Assembly (NCBI RefSeq): GCF_016909495.1
Contig: NZ_JAFBFW010000006.1
Location: 310,001-374,000 of the forward strand
DNA: 64,000 nt
Source of the DNA: Pantoea coffeiphila
Lineage (GTDB): Bacteria > Pseudomonadota > Gammaproteobacteria > Enterobacterales > Enterobacteriaceae
Direction: 5' to 3'
The notes beneath the pieces were generated by a model. The model was not told where the DNA came from. It was given only the letters and a program-made list of their open reading frames with translations, and did no database searches. A program made the translations under genes and the position numbers. This document shows, piece after piece, positions 26,302 through 36,192 of the stretch. Within the stretch, counting starts at the first letter, position 1, and the number at the start of each line of letters is the position of its first letter.

Positions 26302-28355
26302 GCCGTGCCTCCCGGAATACGGACGATCAACAGATTGCCGTGGGCATCGGGACGCGCCGTCCAGCCCGGTAAAATCACCGTGGTCGTGTCATCCTGTTCG
26401 ATGATCGCCGGGCCGTGAATCGCAGTGTCGGTGCGCAGATTCTCACGCTGCCAGATCGCGGCCTCGGTCCAGCCGTCGGTCAGGAAAATCGGCCGACTCG
26501 CCGGGGCAACGTGGGCCGTTTGCGCATCGAACGGTTTGTCCTCCGGCTGCGGTAGCGCCGCATTCAGATACAGGCGCAGCGTCGTCAGCTCAACGGCGGC
26601 TTCCGGGGTAATAAAGCCGTAGCGCTGCTGGTGCAGCTGCTGGAATCTGGCCCTGAGCTGTTCCAGCGTGACGTCCTGCGGAGAACCGAGGCTCACGCTA
26701 AGCTCGTAGGCCTGCCCGACATAGCGCATATCCGCTTCCACGCCGTAATCAACCCGGCGGCTGAGGCGGCTGGCCTGCTGAGTAAACCAGCCTTCGGCCA
26801 GCTGATGCAGTTCTTCAAGCGTGGCGGCGATTTTGCTCCAGCTGCCCGCCGTGAGCGTTATCCGCAGGCTGCGGACAAAATCTCGCCGGATATCTGCGCC
26901 GATAGCGCCGTCGGCGCAGAACGTTCCAGGTCGCAGCGGCACCAGAATACGTTGCAGCCCGGCTTCGGCGGCGAAGAAGTTGGCGTGCGTCGGGCCTGCG
27001 CCGCCAAACGGGATCAGCGTCAGCTCATCGGAGGCAAGACCGCGCTGCGCCAGCGCCTTGTTCAGCTCGGTGGCCATCTGGGCCGTCGCCACTGCAATCG
27101 CACCGCGTGCCACCTCGGCGGCTTCCATCCCCAGCGTTTCGCCTGTTTGCTGAAGCGCGCGCGTGGCGGCTTCACGGTCCAGTTCAATACTCCCCGCCAG
27201 GCGGTTTTCAGCAGACAGGATGCCGCTGACCAGGTAGCAGTCGGTCAGCGTCGGCTGCGTGCCGCCGCGCCGGTAGGCAACCGGTCCGGGATCGGCTCCG
27301 GCGCTTTCCGGCCCGACTTTCAGGATGCCGTATCCATCCACCTGCACAAGCGAGCCACCGCCTGCGCCGATGGCCGATACGCCAACCACCGGCAGGATCA
27401 GCGGCAGGCCGCCGATTTCGGTGCGGTTTACCCGCTCGATTTCCCCTTCTGCCGACAGCGAAATATCGCTGCTGGTGCCGCCCATATCGAAGGAAACGAA
27501 GCCGCGGCCCGCGGCAAGCCGCGATGCCGCCGTGACCCCGGAGGCCGGACCGGAGAGCAGCGTATCCACCGGGCGCTGCTGAGCGGCATCCAGCGGCAGC
27601 ACGCCGCCGTTAGAGGCGGTGATCAATAATGGAACCTCAATCCCCTGCCCGGTCAGCAATGTGTTAAGGCGGGTAAAGTAGCGCTGCATCAGCGGCTGGA
27701 TATAGGCGTTAAGCCCGGCCACCAGCGTACGTTCATATTCGCGAATTTCCGGCCACAGCTGCGCGGAAGAGAGTACCGGCACATTGCCGAGCCTGGCGGC
27801 CAGTGCTGCCGCCAGTTCCGCTTCCCGCGCCGGGTTGGCATAGCCATTGATGGTCACCAGCGCCACCGCGCTGACGTTTAACGCGGCCAGTTCTTCGGCA
27901 GCCTGTGCCAGCGCGGCCTCGGTGGGCCACTGCGTCACCTCACCCTCTGGGCTGAAACGCACCGGGATCTCCACCACGCGACGGCGCGGTAAAAACGGCG
28001 CTTCGCGATCGGCGTGAAAATCGAACGAGGACGGCATACGGGCGCGGGCAATCTCCAGCACATCGCGAAAGCCCTCGGTGATCGCCAGGGCAATATCCGC
28101 CCCGCGACGCTGGATAATGGCATTCAGCCCCAGCGTGGTGCCGTGCAGTACCAGCGACAGCGCGCTGGCCGGTAAATGGCTTTTTTGCAGGATCGCCTGT
28201 AGCCCTTCACTGACGGCCAGGGCAGGATCGGCGGGCGTACTGGGTTGTTTATGGTAAAAACGCTGCTGGCGCTGCGGGTCAAATAGAACAAAGTCGGTAA
28301 AGGTTCCGCCGACGTCCACGCCGACGGTTGCGCCGGCTGCGGGGCTGTTATCCAC
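26298..28355 (-). CDS. Hydantoinase A/oxoprolinase-family subunit (HyuA)
   Basis: 685 residues; GTG start with CAGGAGAAG upstream. ASKHA-type ATPase: N-terminal phosphate loop VGVDVGGTFTDFVLFD, second loop VSFDMGGTSSDISL, IPFGGAGPTHA near 440. Subunit A phosphorylates or activates the cyclic amide for ring opening together with HyuB. First gene of the minus-strand operon hyuA-hyuB-potDABC-like (28355 to 20462); every junction overlaps, so subunits are probably made in fixed ratio. Confidence 0.87.
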   Translation of the reverse strand: MDNSPAAGATVGVDVGGTFTDFVLFDPQRQQRFYHKQPSTPADPALAVSEGLQAILQKSHLPASALSLVLHGTTLGLNAIIQRRGADIALAITEGFRDVLEIARARMPSSFDFHADREAPFLPRRRVVEIPVRFSPEGEVTQWPTEAALAQAAEELAALNVSAVALVTINGYANPAREAELAAALAARLGNVPVLSSAQLWPEIREYERTLVAGLNAYIQPLMQRYFTRLNTLLTGQGIEVPLLITASNGGVLPLDAAQQRPVDTLLSGPASGVTAASRLAAGRGFVSFDMGGTSSDISLSAEGEIERVNRTEIGGLPLILPVVGVSAIGAGGGSLVQVDGYGILKVGPESAGADPGPVAYRRGGTQPTLTDCYLVSGILSAENRLAGSIELDREAATRALQQTGETLGMEAAEVARGAIAVATAQMATELNKALAQRGLASDELTLIPFGGAGPTHANFFAAEAGLQRILVPLRPGTFCADGAIGADIRRDFVRSLRITLTAGSWSKIAATLEELHQLAEGWFTQQASRLSRRVDYGVEADMRYVGQAYELSVSLGSPQDVTLEQLRARFQQLHQQRYGFITPEAAVELTTLRLYLNAALPQPEDKPFDAQTAHVAPASRPIFLTDGWTEAAIWQRENLRTDTAIHGPAIIEQDDTTTVILPGWTARPDAHGNLLIVRIPGGTA

Positions 28356-28495
28356 CTTACTTCTCCTGCATTACAAGTCACTGAGATAATCGGTACGGTC
28401 TGTAACCCCTTAATATCCCTTGATTTGCCGGATATCACGACTAACAAAAATGACTTAGCTTTGCCGAAAAACGCATGAGGTGGATTCTTCACTTA

Positions 28496-28507
28496 ATGGC
28501 TACTGAG
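28496..28507 (-). promoter_or_regulatory. 12-bp element shared with the second hyuA promoter, copy 1
   Basis: Minus-strand CTCAGTAGCCAT, 141 bp before hyuA. The same 12-mer lies 61 bp before the second hyuA (34009-34020) in the same orientation relative to transcription. Non-palindromic; role unknown. Confidence 0.35.
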
Positions 28508-28538
28508 ATGACATATCACTCACAATAGATTTAAGAGG

Positions 28539-28666
28539 CTTAATTTAAGCTTTTATAGTGGATTTATCGCTTTTAAAGGCGTTAAAACAACTCTTGTGAT
28601 AGACTTGCGGTTAAAATCATTCATTGAAATAAAAGAGTTTAAAACACCCCTTGTCGGTGATTTTAA
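28539..28666 (+). promoter_or_regulatory. Likely hipBA promoter/operator region
   Basis: Several symmetric elements precede the HipB-like gene: CTTAATTTAAG (28539-28549), near-palindrome CGCTTTTAAAGGCG (28568-28581), and two direct copies of TTAAAACAMCYCTTGT at 28582-28597 and 28639-28654 (14/16 identical, 57 bp apart). The second copy also starts an imperfect inverted repeat ending TTTTAA at 28666, next to the ribosome binding site. HipB proteins bind multiple operators in their own promoter; which of these are used is not determined. Confidence 0.45.
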
Positions 28667-28684
28667 CTATCAGGAGCGTTTATT

Positions 28685-29020
28685 GTGTCTCTTAAACTCT
28701 ATTCCGAATCGGCGCTGATTGCCCAGCTGGGGCAACGCCTGCGCGAACATCGTTTACGCCGCAACCTGCTGCAAAAAGAGCTGGCCGAAAAGGCGGGGAT
28801 TTCAGTCTCAGCGCTGAAAAAGCTGGAAAGCGACGGTAAAGTGACGCTGGAAAACTTTATGAAGGTGGTGTTCGCGCTGCGGCTGGAGAGAGAGATGACC
28901 GGCCTGTTTCAACTCCCGGCGATGAGCATTGCGCAGGTCGAAGCGCTGAAAGCGCCCACGCGGCAGCGTGCGGCTAAACGCAGGGCGCGGCCTGCAGGCA
29001 GAAACGAGGGGAAATCATGA
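28685..29020 (+). CDS. HipB-like antitoxin, Xre-type HTH
   Basis: 111 residues, GTG start with AGGAGCG upstream. A Cro/C1-type HTH spans about 10-65 (LGQRLREHRLRRNLLQKELAEKAGISVSALKKLESDG). The C-terminal tail (about 85-111) is strongly basic, KAPTRQRAAKRRARPAGRNEGKS in part, longer than E. coli HipB and possibly DNA- or kinase-binding. Its stop overlaps the HipA start (ATGA), the standard antitoxin-toxin order. Expected to repress the operon and neutralise the kinase. Confidence 0.85.
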   Translation: MSLKLYSESALIAQLGQRLREHRLRRNLLQKELAEKAGISVSALKKLESDGKVTLENFMKVVFALRLEREMTGLFQLPAMSIAQVEALKAPTRQRAAKRRARPAGRNEGKS

Positions 29021-30282
29021 AAAATAACTACGCCCCGCTCCGGCGGCTGGACGTGATCTACCAAGGCTGGGGAGAACACTGGGTGTTGGGTACGCTGGCC
29101 GAAGGTCGCCAGCGCGGCGAATGGCTGTTTGAATATTCCGCCCAAAGCATCGATCGCGGCATTGAGTTTTCGCCGCTGCTCCATCCGCCGGTCAGCACCA
29201 CCTACGCCGATTTTGAACGTCATCAGGAAGGTATCCCCGGTTTTATTGCTGACTCGCTGCCCGACGGCTGGGGTCGGTTGTTAATGGACCGGCTCCTGCG
29301 GCGCAATGCCATTGAGCCTGCGGCACTCTCTCCGCTGGACAGGCTGGCGATGCTGGGCAGTAACACCATGGGTGCGCTCACTTACCGGCCGGTGATGGAG
29401 GTTCCGGGGCAGGCAGCGGAGCAGCACACGATTAACGATTTGATGCTGCTGGCGCGTGAAATCGAAGTGGAAGTTGCCGGACTGGATTCTGACGTGCTGC
29501 CGGAGCTGGTGCGGCTGGGCGGCTCCCCGCACGGTGCACGCCCCAAGGTGCTGCTGGATTTCGAACCCGCCAGTGGAAAAATCCATTCGTCGCCGTTTGC
29601 CGGCAGCGATCCCTGGCTGATCAAATTCCCGGCGGCGCAGGAAGCCGCCTGGGTCTGCCCGCTGGAAGAAGTCTATGCCCGGCTGGCGAGAAAAGCCGGT
29701 ATTGAATTCCCCGAAAGCCGCTGGTTTGCGCTGGGCGACGGACTGTCGGCCTTCGGCGTGAAGCGTTTCGATCGCCAGCAGGGCATGCGGGTGCCGACCC
29801 TCAGCATGGCGGGTGCATTGCAGGCCGATTTCCGCCTGCCCTGCCTGGACTACAGCGATATTTTGCAGGCCACGGCGATGATTACCCGTTCGGCTACCGA
29901 GCGGGAAGCGCAGGCACGCCGCATGGTGTTTAACGTGATCATGAATAATCAGGACGATCACGCCAAAAACTTTGCCTTCAGTCTGAATCAGAACGAGGAA
30001 TGGCGGCTTTCGCCCGCCTACGACATCACCTTCCAGAGCGGACCGGGCGGCCAGCATCAATCTTCCGTTGCCGGACACGGGAAAAACATCAGCCGCAGGG
30101 CGCTGATGACGGCGGCGAAATCGGCCGATATCAGCGAAAAGACGATGAATGTGATTATCGAAGAAGTCTGCGACGTTGCCACCGCCTTTGTCGCTACGGC
30201 AAAAGCGCTGGGCGATGCGATTCCGGCGGCGGTGCTTAACGAGGTGAACGCGAAGATTCAGGCCAGCATCCACGCGCTTTAA
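29017..30282 (+). CDS. HipA-like serine/threonine kinase toxin
   Basis: 421 residues, typical HipA length. N-terminal subdomain (about 10-125) and kinase domain with Gly-rich GGSPHGARPKVLL (168-180), ATP lysine in LIKFP (K203 region), catalytic loop NNQDDHAKNFAF (311-321) and metal-binding Asp in PAYDITF (D336). All catalytic features look intact. HipA of E. coli phosphorylates glutamyl-tRNA synthetase and induces persistence; the target here is not known. The stop codon overlaps by 4 bp that of the convergent ATPase gene. Confidence 0.88.
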   Translation: MKNNYAPLRRLDVIYQGWGEHWVLGTLAEGRQRGEWLFEYSAQSIDRGIEFSPLLHPPVSTTYADFERHQEGIPGFIADSLPDGWGRLLMDRLLRRNAIEPAALSPLDRLAMLGSNTMGALTYRPVMEVPGQAAEQHTINDLMLLAREIEVEVAGLDSDVLPELVRLGGSPHGARPKVLLDFEPASGKIHSSPFAGSDPWLIKFPAAQEAAWVCPLEEVYARLARKAGIEFPESRWFALGDGLSAFGVKRFDRQQGMRVPTLSMAGALQADFRLPCLDYSDILQATAMITRSATEREAQARRMVFNVIMNNQDDHAKNFAFSLNQNEEWRLSPAYDITFQSGPGGQHQSSVAGHGKNISRRALMTAAKSADISEKTMNVIIEEVCDVATAFVATAKALGDAIPAAVLNEVNAKIQASIHAL

Positions 30283-31991
30283 CCCGGCGAGAAGGCGAAT
30301 GACGGTTCCGCCGCTGCGGGCAACGGCGGCTGACGTGCTTCCGCCCCGCCAACCGCCGACAGAAGCTGGCGGGTCCAGGCGTGCTGTGGCCGGTGCCAGA
30401 CATCGGCCGCATCCCCTGCTTCAATGATTTCCCCCTGATTCATCACCATAATCCGGTCTGACATATAGCGCACCACGGCCAGATTGTGGGAGATAAACAG
30501 ATAGCTCAGACCCAGTTCCTGCTTCATCTCCAGCAGCAGATTAAGGATCTGCGCCTGCACCGAGACATCCAGTGCAGAAACCGCCTCATCGCAGATCACC
30601 AGCCGGGGTTTAACAATCAGCGCACGGGCAATGCCAATACGCTGGCGCTGACCGCCGGAGAACTCATGAGCGTAGCGATGCAGCGACTGCCTCGGCAGGC
30701 CCACCCGGTCCAGCATGGTGTGAATGCGCTGTAATCGCTGTGATGCCGGAGCGGGATCGTGCAGATGCAGTACGGAATCCAGAATAGTGAAAATGGTTTG
30801 CCGTGGATTTAACGACGCATACGGGTCCTGAAAAATCATCTGCACGCTGCTGCGCAGGCTTTTCAGCCCGGATTCCGGCAAAGGAGTAAGATCCGTGCCG
30901 TCCAGCAGAATCTTACCGCTGTCCGGGCGCAGCAGGCGCAAGATACTTCGCGACAGGGTTGATTTCCCGCAGCCCGATTCGCCGACCAGGCCCAGCGTTT
31001 CACCGGCGTGTAAATCAAAGCTGATGTCTTTCAGGGCGGGGATGCGCGTGCGGCCCCGGCTGTAGCTCACATTGAGCTGGTTGACCGACAGCAGCGGCTG
31101 CGTTTCCCGCTGGCTGGCCGCCTCAGGAAACGACAGCGTAGCGGGCTGATGGAGATGAAAGCGATCGGCACCGTCGTGGCGAATTTCGGTGAGCAGGCGC
31201 TGGCGATAGTGCAAATCGTGCTCGCCCATCAGCGACGCGGCCATCAGGCCACGCGTATAATCATGGCCCGGCTGGTGCAGTATCGCCTCGGCGGCCCCCT
31301 GCTCGACAATCCTGCCGTTGTGCATCACGGCGACGCTATCGGCCCAGCGGGAAACCAGCCCCAGATCGTGGGTGATCATCAGCACGCTCAGCGAAAGTTC
31401 CCGGCGCAGCCGGTCCAGCAGCGACATAATGCTGGCCTGAACCGTGACGTCGAGTGCGGTTGTCGGCTCATCGGCGATCAGCAGTCGGGGTTCACAGGCA
31501 ACGGCCATCGCAATCATCACCCGCTGCCGCTGGCCGCCGGAAAGCTGATGCGGAAAATCATCCACCCGCCGGGCAGGATCGGGAATATTCACCAGCGCCA
31601 GCAGTTCGATGGCGCGGGCGCGGGCCTGTCTGTGCGACAGACGCTGATGAATGCGCAGGGTTTCTGCGATTTGTGCCCCGACGCTGTACACCGGATTCAG
31701 TGAGGTCATCGGCTCCTGGAAAATCATCGACAGCGCATCACCGCGCAGTTTTCGCAGGGCGGACGGCGGCAGTTTCAGCACATCGCTTCCGGCAAATTCA
31801 ATGCGCCCGCTGACCTTTGCCTGGTCTGACAGCAGCCCCATAATTGCCAGCGCGGTCGCGGATTTCCCGCTGCCGGATTCACCGACCAGCGCGAGCATTT
31901 CACCCTGTACCAGGCTGAAATTCACGTTGTTAACCGCGGCATGACTGCCGAAACGAATGTGCAGGTTTTCCACGGAGAGAAGCGGTTGCAT
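30279..31991 (-). CDS. Double-ATPase subunit of peptide-type ABC transporter (DppD-DppF fusion)
   Basis: 570 residues, two ABC modules: Walker [11 protein letters not shown] (about 36) and GESGCGKST (about 338), signatures LSGGQRQR and FSGGQRQR, Walker [13 protein letters not shown] and [12 protein letters not shown]. It energises the two permeases encoded just upstream (start overlaps the permease stop, TAATG). A second fusion of this type lies at 18729-20339, serving a different transporter. Confidence 0.9.
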   Translation of the reverse strand: MQPLLSVENLHIRFGSHAAVNNVNFSLVQGEMLALVGESGSGKSATALAIMGLLSDQAKVSGRIEFAGSDVLKLPPSALRKLRGDALSMIFQEPMTSLNPVYSVGAQIAETLRIHQRLSHRQARARAIELLALVNIPDPARRVDDFPHQLSGGQRQRVMIAMAVACEPRLLIADEPTTALDVTVQASIMSLLDRLRRELSLSVLMITHDLGLVSRWADSVAVMHNGRIVEQGAAEAILHQPGHDYTRGLMAASLMGEHDLHYRQRLLTEIRHDGADRFHLHQPATLSFPEAASQRETQPLLSVNQLNVSYSRGRTRIPALKDISFDLHAGETLGLVGESGCGKSTLSRSILRLLRPDSGKILLDGTDLTPLPESGLKSLRSSVQMIFQDPYASLNPRQTIFTILDSVLHLHDPAPASQRLQRIHTMLDRVGLPRQSLHRYAHEFSGGQRQRIGIARALIVKPRLVICDEAVSALDVSVQAQILNLLLEMKQELGLSYLFISHNLAVVRYMSDRIMVMNQGEIIEAGDAADVWHRPQHAWTRQLLSAVGGAEARQPPLPAAAEPSFAFSPG

Positions 31992-32863
31992 TATTGGTCA
32001 CTCAGTCTTGGATTAAAGGCGTCATTCAGCGCATCGCCCAGCAGATTCAGCCCCAGCAGCGTTATCACCAGCGCAACACCCGGCTCGGCGGTCAGATACC
32101 ATGCGGTGCGGAGCATTTCCCTGCCGCTGCCGATCAGGAAACCCCAGCTCACGACGTTAGGATCGCCCAGGCCGAGGAAAGACAGTGCGGCCTCCATCAG
32201 GATGGCGGACGCCACCATCACCGATGACGTCACCACGATAGCCGGGAGCGCATTGGGCAACATCTCGCGAAAGATGATGTGCGCAGAGGAAAAGCCCTGG
32301 CAGCGGGCGGCCAGCACAAAGTCAGACCCGCGCAGGGTACGGAATTCAGCCCGCACCAGTCGCGCGATGGTCGGCCAGGTGGTGGCACCAATACTGAGGG
32401 TGATTAAGGTCACTGTCGGCGTAGAGATAGCCAGAATGATAATCACCAGCAGAAAGGCGGGCATGGTCTGAAACAGCGTGGTGATGCGCATCAGGAGATA
32501 GTCAACGCTGCCGCCGAAATAGCCGCTCAGGCTGCCGACCAGCGTACCGAGCAGCAGCCCGATCAGCGTGGCCCCCAGCCCAATCAGCAGAGAGACGCGC
32601 GCGCCGTGAAAAATACCGGCGGCCAGATCGCGCCCCATCGCATCGGTTCCCAGCGGCCAGGCCGGGTCGGTAAACGGTGCCAGCAGCGGTGAGGCGACCA
32701 TATCCAGCGGATCGCCGGGGAACAACCAGGGGGCGATAACGGCCATCGCGACGGTCAGCAGCAGGATAATTAACCCGGCGAGGCCCGCCGGGTTGCGCAT
32801 AAACTGGCGCAGGGCGCGGCGGTTAACCGGGGAATGAACAGATACAACGGACAGAGTGGCCAT
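31991..32863 (-). CDS. ABC transporter permease, DppC/OppC type
   Basis: 290 residues; N-terminal cytosolic stretch with RRALRQFMRNPAGLAGLIIL, typical LGTDAMGRDLAAGIFHGARVSL, EAA loop DFVLAARCQGFSSAHIIFREMLPN. Works with the DppB-type permease at 32867 and the fused ATPase. Binding protein at 37878 is the likely partner across the divergent promoter. Confidence 0.88.
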   Translation of the reverse strand: MATLSVVSVHSPVNRRALRQFMRNPAGLAGLIILLLTVAMAVIAPWLFPGDPLDMVASPLLAPFTDPAWPLGTDAMGRDLAAGIFHGARVSLLIGLGATLIGLLLGTLVGSLSGYFGGSVDYLLMRITTLFQTMPAFLLVIIILAISTPTVTLITLSIGATTWPTIARLVRAEFRTLRGSDFVLAARCQGFSSAHIIFREMLPNALPAIVVTSSVMVASAILMEAALSFLGLGDPNVVSWGFLIGSGREMLRTAWYLTAEPGVALVITLLGLNLLGDALNDAFNPRLSDQ

Positions 32864-32866
32864 AGA

Positions 32867-33853
32867 TCATCTCGCAATACGGGGGTCTAACCAGGCGTGG
32901 AGAAGATCCACAATAAAGTTGGCGAGTATCACCATCAGTGAGGAGAACAGCAGGATGCCCAGCAGAATATTGACGTCGCGCGCCATCACCGCATCCAGCG
33001 CCAGTCGGCCCAGCCCCGGCCAGGAAAACACCGTTTCCACCACCGCCGCGCCGCTGAGCAGCGTGGCGATGTGCATACCGCTCACGGTGACCAGCGGAAT
33101 TAACGCGCAGCGAAGGGTGTGAACCAGCGTGACGCGCAGCGGCGACAGCCCTTTGGCATGGGCGGTGCGCACAAAATCCTGATGGGCGATTTCCAGCATC
33201 GCCGCGCGCGTCAGGCGGGCGTAAATCGCCAGGAAAAAACTCGCCAGCGACAGAACCGGTAACACCGCATGCTTCAGCCGATCGCTGATATAGGCCCAAC
33301 CGTGCAGATCGGCACCGATAGTCATATTACCGTTGCTGGGCAGCCAGCCGAGATGCACGGAAAACAGCACCAGCAGCATCAGCCCAATCCAGAATCCGGG
33401 CAGGGAATAAAGCAGCAGGCTGACGAGTGATAATACCCGGTCAGGCCAGCGCCCGACGAATAACGCCATCACCACGCCGAAAATCACGCCAATAATTAAC
33501 GCAATGGCCTGCGCGGCCAGCATTAAAATCAGCGTGGCGGGAAGCCGTGAAAGAATCAACGTGCTGACCGGGGTATTAAAGCGGGGTGAAAATCCCAGAT
33601 TTCCCTGCAGGATGTGGCCGCCCCAGTTAAGAAACTGCTGCCAGCCGGGCAGGTTAAGACCGTACTGCTCACGCATTAGCGCCATGCTGGCGGCGCTGGC
33701 TCCGCCCGACTCCCCGGCCAGCACGTCAACGGCATCACCGGGAATGGTTTTGAGGATGATAAACATAATCAACAGAATACCAATAAACGTTGGCACGACC
33801 TGAAGCGCACTTTTAAACAGAAATATCAGCAGCCAATGGCGCTCTCGCTGCAT
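32867..33853 (-). CDS. ABC transporter permease, DppB/OppB type
   Basis: 328 residues; first helix LQVVPTFIGILLIMFIILKTIPGDAVDVLAG, then periplasmic loop, and EAA loop DFVRTAHAKGLSPLRVTLVHTLRCALIP. First gene of the minus-strand permease-permease-ATPase unit; 227 bp separate it from the divergent hyuA2-hyuB2-binding protein unit, so both halves can share one control region. Confidence 0.88.
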   Translation of the reverse strand: MQRERHWLLIFLFKSALQVVPTFIGILLIMFIILKTIPGDAVDVLAGESGGASAASMALMREQYGLNLPGWQQFLNWGGHILQGNLGFSPRFNTPVSTLILSRLPATLILMLAAQAIALIIGVIFGVVMALFVGRWPDRVLSLVSLLLYSLPGFWIGLMLLVLFSVHLGWLPSNGNMTIGADLHGWAYISDRLKHAVLPVLSLASFFLAIYARLTRAAMLEIAHQDFVRTAHAKGLSPLRVTLVHTLRCALIPLVTVSGMHIATLLSGAAVVETVFSWPGLGRLALDAVMARDVNILLGILLFSSLMVILANFIVDLLHAWLDPRIAR

Positions 33854-34008
33854 AGCCAGCGTCCTTAAATCACAATCTGTGGAGAGGGTCGAAATTAACA
33901 GGCGATGTTTTTCTCACTTAATAATTTTTCCGGGAAACCTTTTCTGAAATAAGGCGATTGAGAAGCAATGGCCGCTTTTGCAAATTACGAATGAGTTAAC
34001 CCGAAATA

Positions 34009-34020
34009 CTCAGTAGCCAT
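34009..34020 (+). promoter_or_regulatory. 12-bp element shared with the first hyuA promoter, copy 2
   Basis: CTCAGTAGCCAT, 61 bp before hyuA2, in the divergent promoter region. Same orientation relative to hyuA as the copy at 28496-28507. Confidence 0.35.
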
Positions 34021-34080
34021 CGTTTACCTGATACCGGTTAATGACGCCCTCCACTTTTTATTATGTATAAAGGCGAATGT

Positions 34081-36192
34081 ATGTCAGAGAGAGGGGGTAA
34101 CGGCCCCGTTAACCGGGTTGCTGTGGATGTTGGCGGGACATTTACCGATATCGTGATGCTGCACGGCAGTACGCAATTTTCCGCAAAAATTCTCACCAGT
34201 GCCGACGCACCGGAACGTGCGGTGATTACCGGCATCAGCGACGTGTTGGATCAGGCGAAATTAACCTTCAACGATATCGATGCGCTGATTCTGGGGACAA
34301 CACTAGCCACCAATGCGCTGATTGAACGCAAAGGCGCGCGTACGGCATTGATTACCACCGCCGGATTCCGCGACCTGGTCGAAATCGGCCAGGAAGACCG
34401 CTTTGCCCAGTATGACGTCTTTCTGCAAAAGCCCCGGCCGCTGGTTGAGCGCGAATGGCGCTTCACCGTAGAAGAACGCATCGATGCCCAGGGACAGGTG
34501 CGCATTCCGCTAAACGAAGAGCAGGTTGTCGCGCTGGCGGCAGAGCTGCGAGCGCAGCAGTTCGAGAGCGTGGCGATTGGCTATCTGCAGAGCTTTATCA
34601 ATCCGCAGCATGAGCAGCGCACGGCTGAGATCCTGCGTGATTTGCTGCCCGGTGTGACCGTGTCACTTTCCAGCGAGGTCTGCCCTGAAATCCGTGAGTA
34701 CGAGCGGCTGTCAACGGTTTCAGCCAATGCCTACGTGCAGCCGCTGGTCGCGGGTTATCTGCACCGCCTGCAACAGCAATTGGCAACGCGCGGTCTGCGG
34801 GTTCCGCCCTATCTGATGACCTCCGGCGGCGGCATTACCACCCTGGAAAACGGCATCCGCGAGCCGGTCCGTCTGGTGGAATCCGGCCCGGCGGGCGGTG
34901 CGATTCTGGCGAGTAATATCGCCAGCCAGCTCGGTCTGCAAAAGGTTCTGTCATTCGATATGGGCGGTACAACGGCCAAAATTTGCTTTATCGATCGTTT
35001 CCAGCCGCAAATCTCCCGCAGCTTCGAGTTTGGCCGCGTGCATCGTCATCAGAAAGGCTCCGGCTTACCGATTCGTATTCCGGTGATCGACCTGGTGGAA
35101 ATCGGTGCCGGAGGGGGATCGATTGCCCGCATCGATCATTTGCAGCGCCTGCAGGTGGGGCCAGACAGCGCCGGTTCTGCCCCCGGCCCGGTCAGCTACA
35201 ACCTTGGTGGTGAACTGGTCACGATTACCGATGCCAATGCGCAGCTGGGGCTACTCGATCCGGCCAGTTTTGCCGGGGGTAAAGTGGAGCTGAACGTCGG
35301 TAAAGCGGCTGCGGCGCTGACGCAGCAGATCGGCAAACCGCTGGGGCTGGCAACGGATGAAGCCGCACTGGCGGTCACTGAAATTATTGCCGAGAACATG
35401 GCTAACGCTGCGCGTGTTCACGCCACGGAATCCGGTAAGCAGGTGGACAGCTACACGCTGATTGCCTTTGGCGGTGCGGCACCGCTGCACGCCGCCCGAC
35501 TGGCCGGCAAGCTGGGCATCGATCGCGTGGTGATCCCGCATGCCGCAGGCGTGGGGTCGGCGCTCGGTTTTCTGTGGGCACCGGCGTCCTATCAGGCCGT
35601 GCGCAGCTTTTATCAGCGACTGGATAACCCCGACTATCCTGCCGTCAATACGCTACTGGAAACACTGAGCGAGCAGGCCCACCGCATCGTTCAGCAGGCC
35701 GATGAAACGGCGGAAGTTACGCTGCAGCGCAGCGTTTATCTGCGCTATGCCGGTCAGGGACATGAGGTGGCGATACCGCTTGAGGGGCAGCACGTTGATG
35801 AGCAGGAGCTGACCGCACTGCATGAACGCTTCACCCGGACCTATCGCCAGCTCTACGGCCGCAGCCTCGATCACGTAGCGGTGGAAGCCATCAGCTGGAC
35901 GGTCACCGCCACCACGGCCGCGCCGGAAATTGCCTTCCCTGCTCCCGGCGAACCGACCGTGCCGACTGCCGGTGCGGCCGAACGCACGATCTACTCCCTG
36001 CAACAGCAGCAGCGAATTCAGGTGCCGGTCGTGACCCGTGCCGATATTGAGCAAACGGGCCAACGTCCCGGTCCACTGGTCGTGGTCGATCCCGAAACCA
36101 CCACGCTGGTGGATGAACGCTTTACGGTCAGCAGCACCCGCGAAGGCCATCTGCTGCTGGAACGTCAACCCCTGTCAGGAGCGGCACAATGA
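34081..36192 (+). CDS. Hydantoinase A/oxoprolinase-family subunit (HyuA), second copy
   Basis: 703 residues from ATG 34081 (AAGGCG upstream; an in-frame TTG/ATG 18 bases earlier is less likely). Phosphate loops VAVDVGGTFTDIVML and SFDMGGTTAKICFID, IAFGGAAPLHAARLAG near 465. The second loop differs from that of the other HyuA (GGTTAK rather than GGTSSD), pointing to a different subfamily and probably a different substrate. First gene of hyuA2-hyuB2-SBP, with ATGA overlap to hyuB2. Confidence 0.87.
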   Translation: MSERGGNGPVNRVAVDVGGTFTDIVMLHGSTQFSAKILTSADAPERAVITGISDVLDQAKLTFNDIDALILGTTLATNALIERKGARTALITTAGFRDLVEIGQEDRFAQYDVFLQKPRPLVEREWRFTVEERIDAQGQVRIPLNEEQVVALAAELRAQQFESVAIGYLQSFINPQHEQRTAEILRDLLPGVTVSLSSEVCPEIREYERLSTVSANAYVQPLVAGYLHRLQQQLATRGLRVPPYLMTSGGGITTLENGIREPVRLVESGPAGGAILASNIASQLGLQKVLSFDMGGTTAKICFIDRFQPQISRSFEFGRVHRHQKGSGLPIRIPVIDLVEIGAGGGSIARIDHLQRLQVGPDSAGSAPGPVSYNLGGELVTITDANAQLGLLDPASFAGGKVELNVGKAAAALTQQIGKPLGLATDEAALAVTEIIAENMANAARVHATESGKQVDSYTLIAFGGAAPLHAARLAGKLGIDRVVIPHAAGVGSALGFLWAPASYQAVRSFYQRLDNPDYPAVNTLLETLSEQAHRIVQQADETAEVTLQRSVYLRYAGQGHEVAIPLEGQHVDEQELTALHERFTRTYRQLYGRSLDHVAVEAISWTVTATTAAPEIAFPAPGEPTVPTAGAAERTIYSLQQQQRIQVPVVTRADIEQTGQRPGPLVVVDPETTTLVDERFTVSSTREGHLLLERQPLSGAAQ

